The translations under genes and the position numbers were made by a program. Below, in pieces: positions 62,307 to 64,000 of a stretch of 64,000 bases of DNA. The first letter of the stretch is position 1; the number at the start of each line of letters is the position of its first letter. The notes under the pieces are model-generated. The model worked only from the letters and a program-made list of their open reading frames with translations. It did not search any database and was not told the origin of the DNA. This DNA is from CAZGCA01 sp964524145 (lineage in GTDB: Bacteria > Hydrogenedentota > CAZGCA01): NCBI GenBank assembly GCA_964524145.1, contig CAZGCA010000008.1:1-64000 (forward strand), written 5' to 3'.

Positions 62307-63950
62307 TTATCCCAGGATCGCGTTCAGATCCTCTTCCGGCGTCGAGATCGGCATGATGTTGAAGTTCTCCACCAGCACGTTGAGCACCGCGGGCGTCACA
62401 AACGCGGGCAGCGTCGGACCCAACCGCATGTTCCTGATGCCCAGGTGCAAAAGCGTGAGCAGGATGCACACAGCCTTCTGCTCGTACCATGACAGGATCA
62501 TCGACAGCGGCAGATCGTTCACCCCGCAATCGAAGGCCTCGGCCAACGCCACCGCTATCTGTATCGCCGAATAGGCGTCGTTGCACTGGCCGATGTCGAG
62601 CAGTCGCGGGATGCCGCCGATATCGCCGAACTCGAGCTTGTTGAACCGGTACTTCCCGCACGCCAGCGTCAGGATAACCGAGTCGTCGGGCACGGCCTGC
62701 GCGAACTCCGTGTAGTAGTTGCGGCCGCTCTTGGCGCCGTCGCAGCCTCCGATGAGGAAGAAGTGTTTGATCGCGCCGCCTTTGACGGCATCGATCACCT
62801 TGTCCGCCACACCGAGCACCGCCGCGTGACCGAACCCTATCGTGATCGTCTTGTCCGGACCGTCCTCGGCGAACCCGTCGGCCGCCAACGCCGCTTCGAT
62901 GACCGGCGCGAAGTTGCGGTCGCTGATGTGGGTCACTCCGGGCCATGCGACCAGCCCGCAGGTGAATATCCTCGACGCGTAGCTGTCCTGGGGCTTTTGG
63001 ATACAGTTGGTGGTCATCAGGATGGCCCCGGGAAACGCCGCAAACTCCTTGCGCTGATCCTGCCAGGCGCCGCCGTAGTTGCCCACGAGATGCGCGTATT
63101 TCTTCAGCCCGGGATACCCGTGGCACGGAAGCATCTCGCCGTGCGTGTATACGTTTATCCCTTTGCCATCGGTCTGCTTGAGCAACTCCTCAAGATCCTT
63201 CAGATCGTGGCCCGAGACAAGTATCGCCTTCCCTTTCACCGGTTCGACGCGCACTTGCGTGGGTTCGGGATTCCCATACGCGCCGGTGTTCGCCGCGTCA
63301 AGCAATCCCATCACCTTGAGGTTCACCTCGCCGACTTTAAGGGCCATGGCAACAAGCGCATCTATGTCTGCCGGGTTTTTGCTGAGAAAATCGAGCGCCT
63401 CGTGGAAGAACGCGTACACCTCGTCGTCTTCGTGCCCGAGTATCTGGGCGTGGTCCGCATAAGACGCCATACCCTTCAGACCATACGTGATCAGCTCATG
63501 GAGACCTGTCACGTCGTCGCCAAGTGCATCCTTTCGCTTCGTGATACTTACCTCCTCACCTTGTTTGACGAGGCCTGCCAAGTCGCCGGCTGGAGTCCAG
63601 GTGGCGGGTCCGCCGAGCGTCTCCGGCTCCCGTCCCGCCTCCGTGCACGCCGCTTCATAGAGACCTTTGGCCTTATCGCGCAGCTCGGCTGCTCTGACGA
63701 GCAACTCGCGCACCCGTTCCGGGTCGAAGTTGACGTTGGTGATCGTCGAGAACAGAGCCTCTATCACAAAGACGTCTATCTCGCGATCCTTCGCACCCAG
63801 TGCCCGCGCTCTGTGAGCGTACATGGACACTCCATTTGTGGCGTACAACAGCAAGTCCTGCAGCGCCGCGGTCTGAGGGTCTTTTCCGCACACACCCTGT
63901 ACGGTACATCCGGTTCCTTTCGCTGTCTGTTCGCACTGATAACAAAACAT
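62307..63950 (-). CDS. hcp: Hybrid cluster protein (hydroxylamine/NO reductase)
   Basis: It has 547 residues from ATG at 63950, GGAG eight bases upstream; an ATG two codons earlier has a poorer spacing. The N-terminal cluster motif is C-x2-C-x8-C-x5-C (MFCYQCEQTAKGTGCTVQGVCG), the type of strict anaerobes, unlike the longer spacing in enterobacteria. Hybrid-cluster ligands are in VSGHDLKDLEELL, YTHGEMLPCHGYPGL, MTTNCIQKP, RIFTCGLVAWPGV, LACGKYRFNKLEFGDI and GQCNDAYSAI. It removes nitric oxide or hydroxylamine in nitrosative stress. No hcr reductase gene lies in view. Confidence 0.97.
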   Translation of the reverse strand: MFCYQCEQTAKGTGCTVQGVCGKDPQTAALQDLLLYATNGVSMYAHRARALGAKDREIDVFVIEALFSTITNVNFDPERVRELLVRAAELRDKAKGLYEAACTEAGREPETLGGPATWTPAGDLAGLVKQGEEVSITKRKDALGDDVTGLHELITYGLKGMASYADHAQILGHEDDEVYAFFHEALDFLSKNPADIDALVAMALKVGEVNLKVMGLLDAANTGAYGNPEPTQVRVEPVKGKAILVSGHDLKDLEELLKQTDGKGINVYTHGEMLPCHGYPGLKKYAHLVGNYGGAWQDQRKEFAAFPGAILMTTNCIQKPQDSYASRIFTCGLVAWPGVTHISDRNFAPVIEAALAADGFAEDGPDKTITIGFGHAAVLGVADKVIDAVKGGAIKHFFLIGGCDGAKSGRNYYTEFAQAVPDDSVILTLACGKYRFNKLEFGDIGGIPRLLDIGQCNDAYSAIQIAVALAEAFDCGVNDLPLSMILSWYEQKAVCILLTLLHLGIRNMRLGPTLPAFVTPAVLNVLVENFNIMPISTPEEDLNAILG

Positions 63951-63968
63951 CCTCATTTCTCCTTCTTT

Positions 63969-63988
63969 GAAGTAAATCGACTTACTTC
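63969..63988. promoter_or_regulatory. Inverted repeat upstream of hcp
   Basis: GAAGTAA, six bases, TTACTTC (63969-63975 and 63982-63988), 19 bp before the hcp start. It could be an operator for a nitrosative-stress regulator, but its position between RBS and window edge hides the promoter. Confidence 0.5.
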
Positions 63989-64000
63989 GAACGCAACATC

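Overview
The window is 64 kb of a bacterial chromosome, probably a scaffold from a metagenome-assembled genome: it contains a run of exactly 100 N whose two flanks end in the same 55 bp. Gene content (DUF1559-type pseudopilins with the LPALARAREAARR signature, a DUF4838 lipoprotein, sulfatase-like and FGE-like exported proteins, a secreted dockerin protein, a C30 carotenoid cluster, a membrane pyrophosphatase and an anaerobe-type hybrid cluster protein) suggests a bacterium of the Planctomycetota/Lentisphaerota/Hydrogenedentota/Sumerlaeota kind. That placement is an inference from gene families, not a proven assignment.

Layout. 1-10.3 kb: conserved minus-strand housekeeping block in the order DUF177 - rpmF - plsX - fabD - fabG - acpP - fabF - rnc - hppA - HNH endonuclease - priA (cut by the window edge). 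It links ribosomal protein L32, fatty-acid synthesis, RNase III and primosome assembly. 10.3-12.4 kb: gamma-glutamyltransferase behind a near-perfect sigma70 promoter, then tRNA-Pro(UGG). 12.6-16.5 kb: a scrapyard with a frameshifted TetR regulator, a truncated pseudopilin, a transposase fragment, a truncated nickel/cobalt (NicO/RcnA-like) exporter fused head-on to a truncated arsenite methyltransferase, a small exported DsrE protein, and a 127-bp copy of the 3' end of a gene 6 kb away. 17.3-26.2 kb: exported proteins, including a 1,761-residue protein with beta-helix, caspase-like, TSP3 and dockerin domains, an FGE-like/sialidase fusion and a PqaA-like protein.

26.5-33.4 kb: a defence- or stress-like island. 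An MNT nucleotidyltransferase with a decayed HEPN partner precedes a minus-strand operon (HAD-HD fusion, PD-(D/E)XK-like protein, AAA+ ATPase, unknown protein). A sigma54 activator with an unfamiliar N-terminal domain is transcribed divergently. Between the two lie a GG-N10-GC sigma54 promoter aimed at the operon and a perfect 14+14-bp palindrome that overlaps the activator's own sigma70 promoter. This is the best candidate here for an undescribed, transcriptionally inducible system.

33.5-42 kb: carbohydrate proteins (a lipoprotein with glycosidase-like sequence, a 1,207-residue glycosyltransferase-GH130 fusion, a DUF4838 lipoprotein). 42.2-45.4 kb: a PEP-synthase-like protein, a 50-codon translationally coupled ORF and a PlsY-like acyltransferase. 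45.6-46.7 kb: an intact DUF1559 pseudopilin. 46.9-52.4 kb: a staphyloxanthin-like C30 carotenoid tailoring cluster (aldehyde dehydrogenase; TPR protein, CrtP, CrtQ, CrtO). 52.4-54.2 kb: CIA30-domain protein, FMN-binding protein and an RND efflux remnant. 54.5-62.2 kb: four plus-strand exported or membrane proteins, three of them preceded by copies of the same promoter cassette. 62.3-64 kb: hybrid cluster protein (hcp) with a palindrome upstream.
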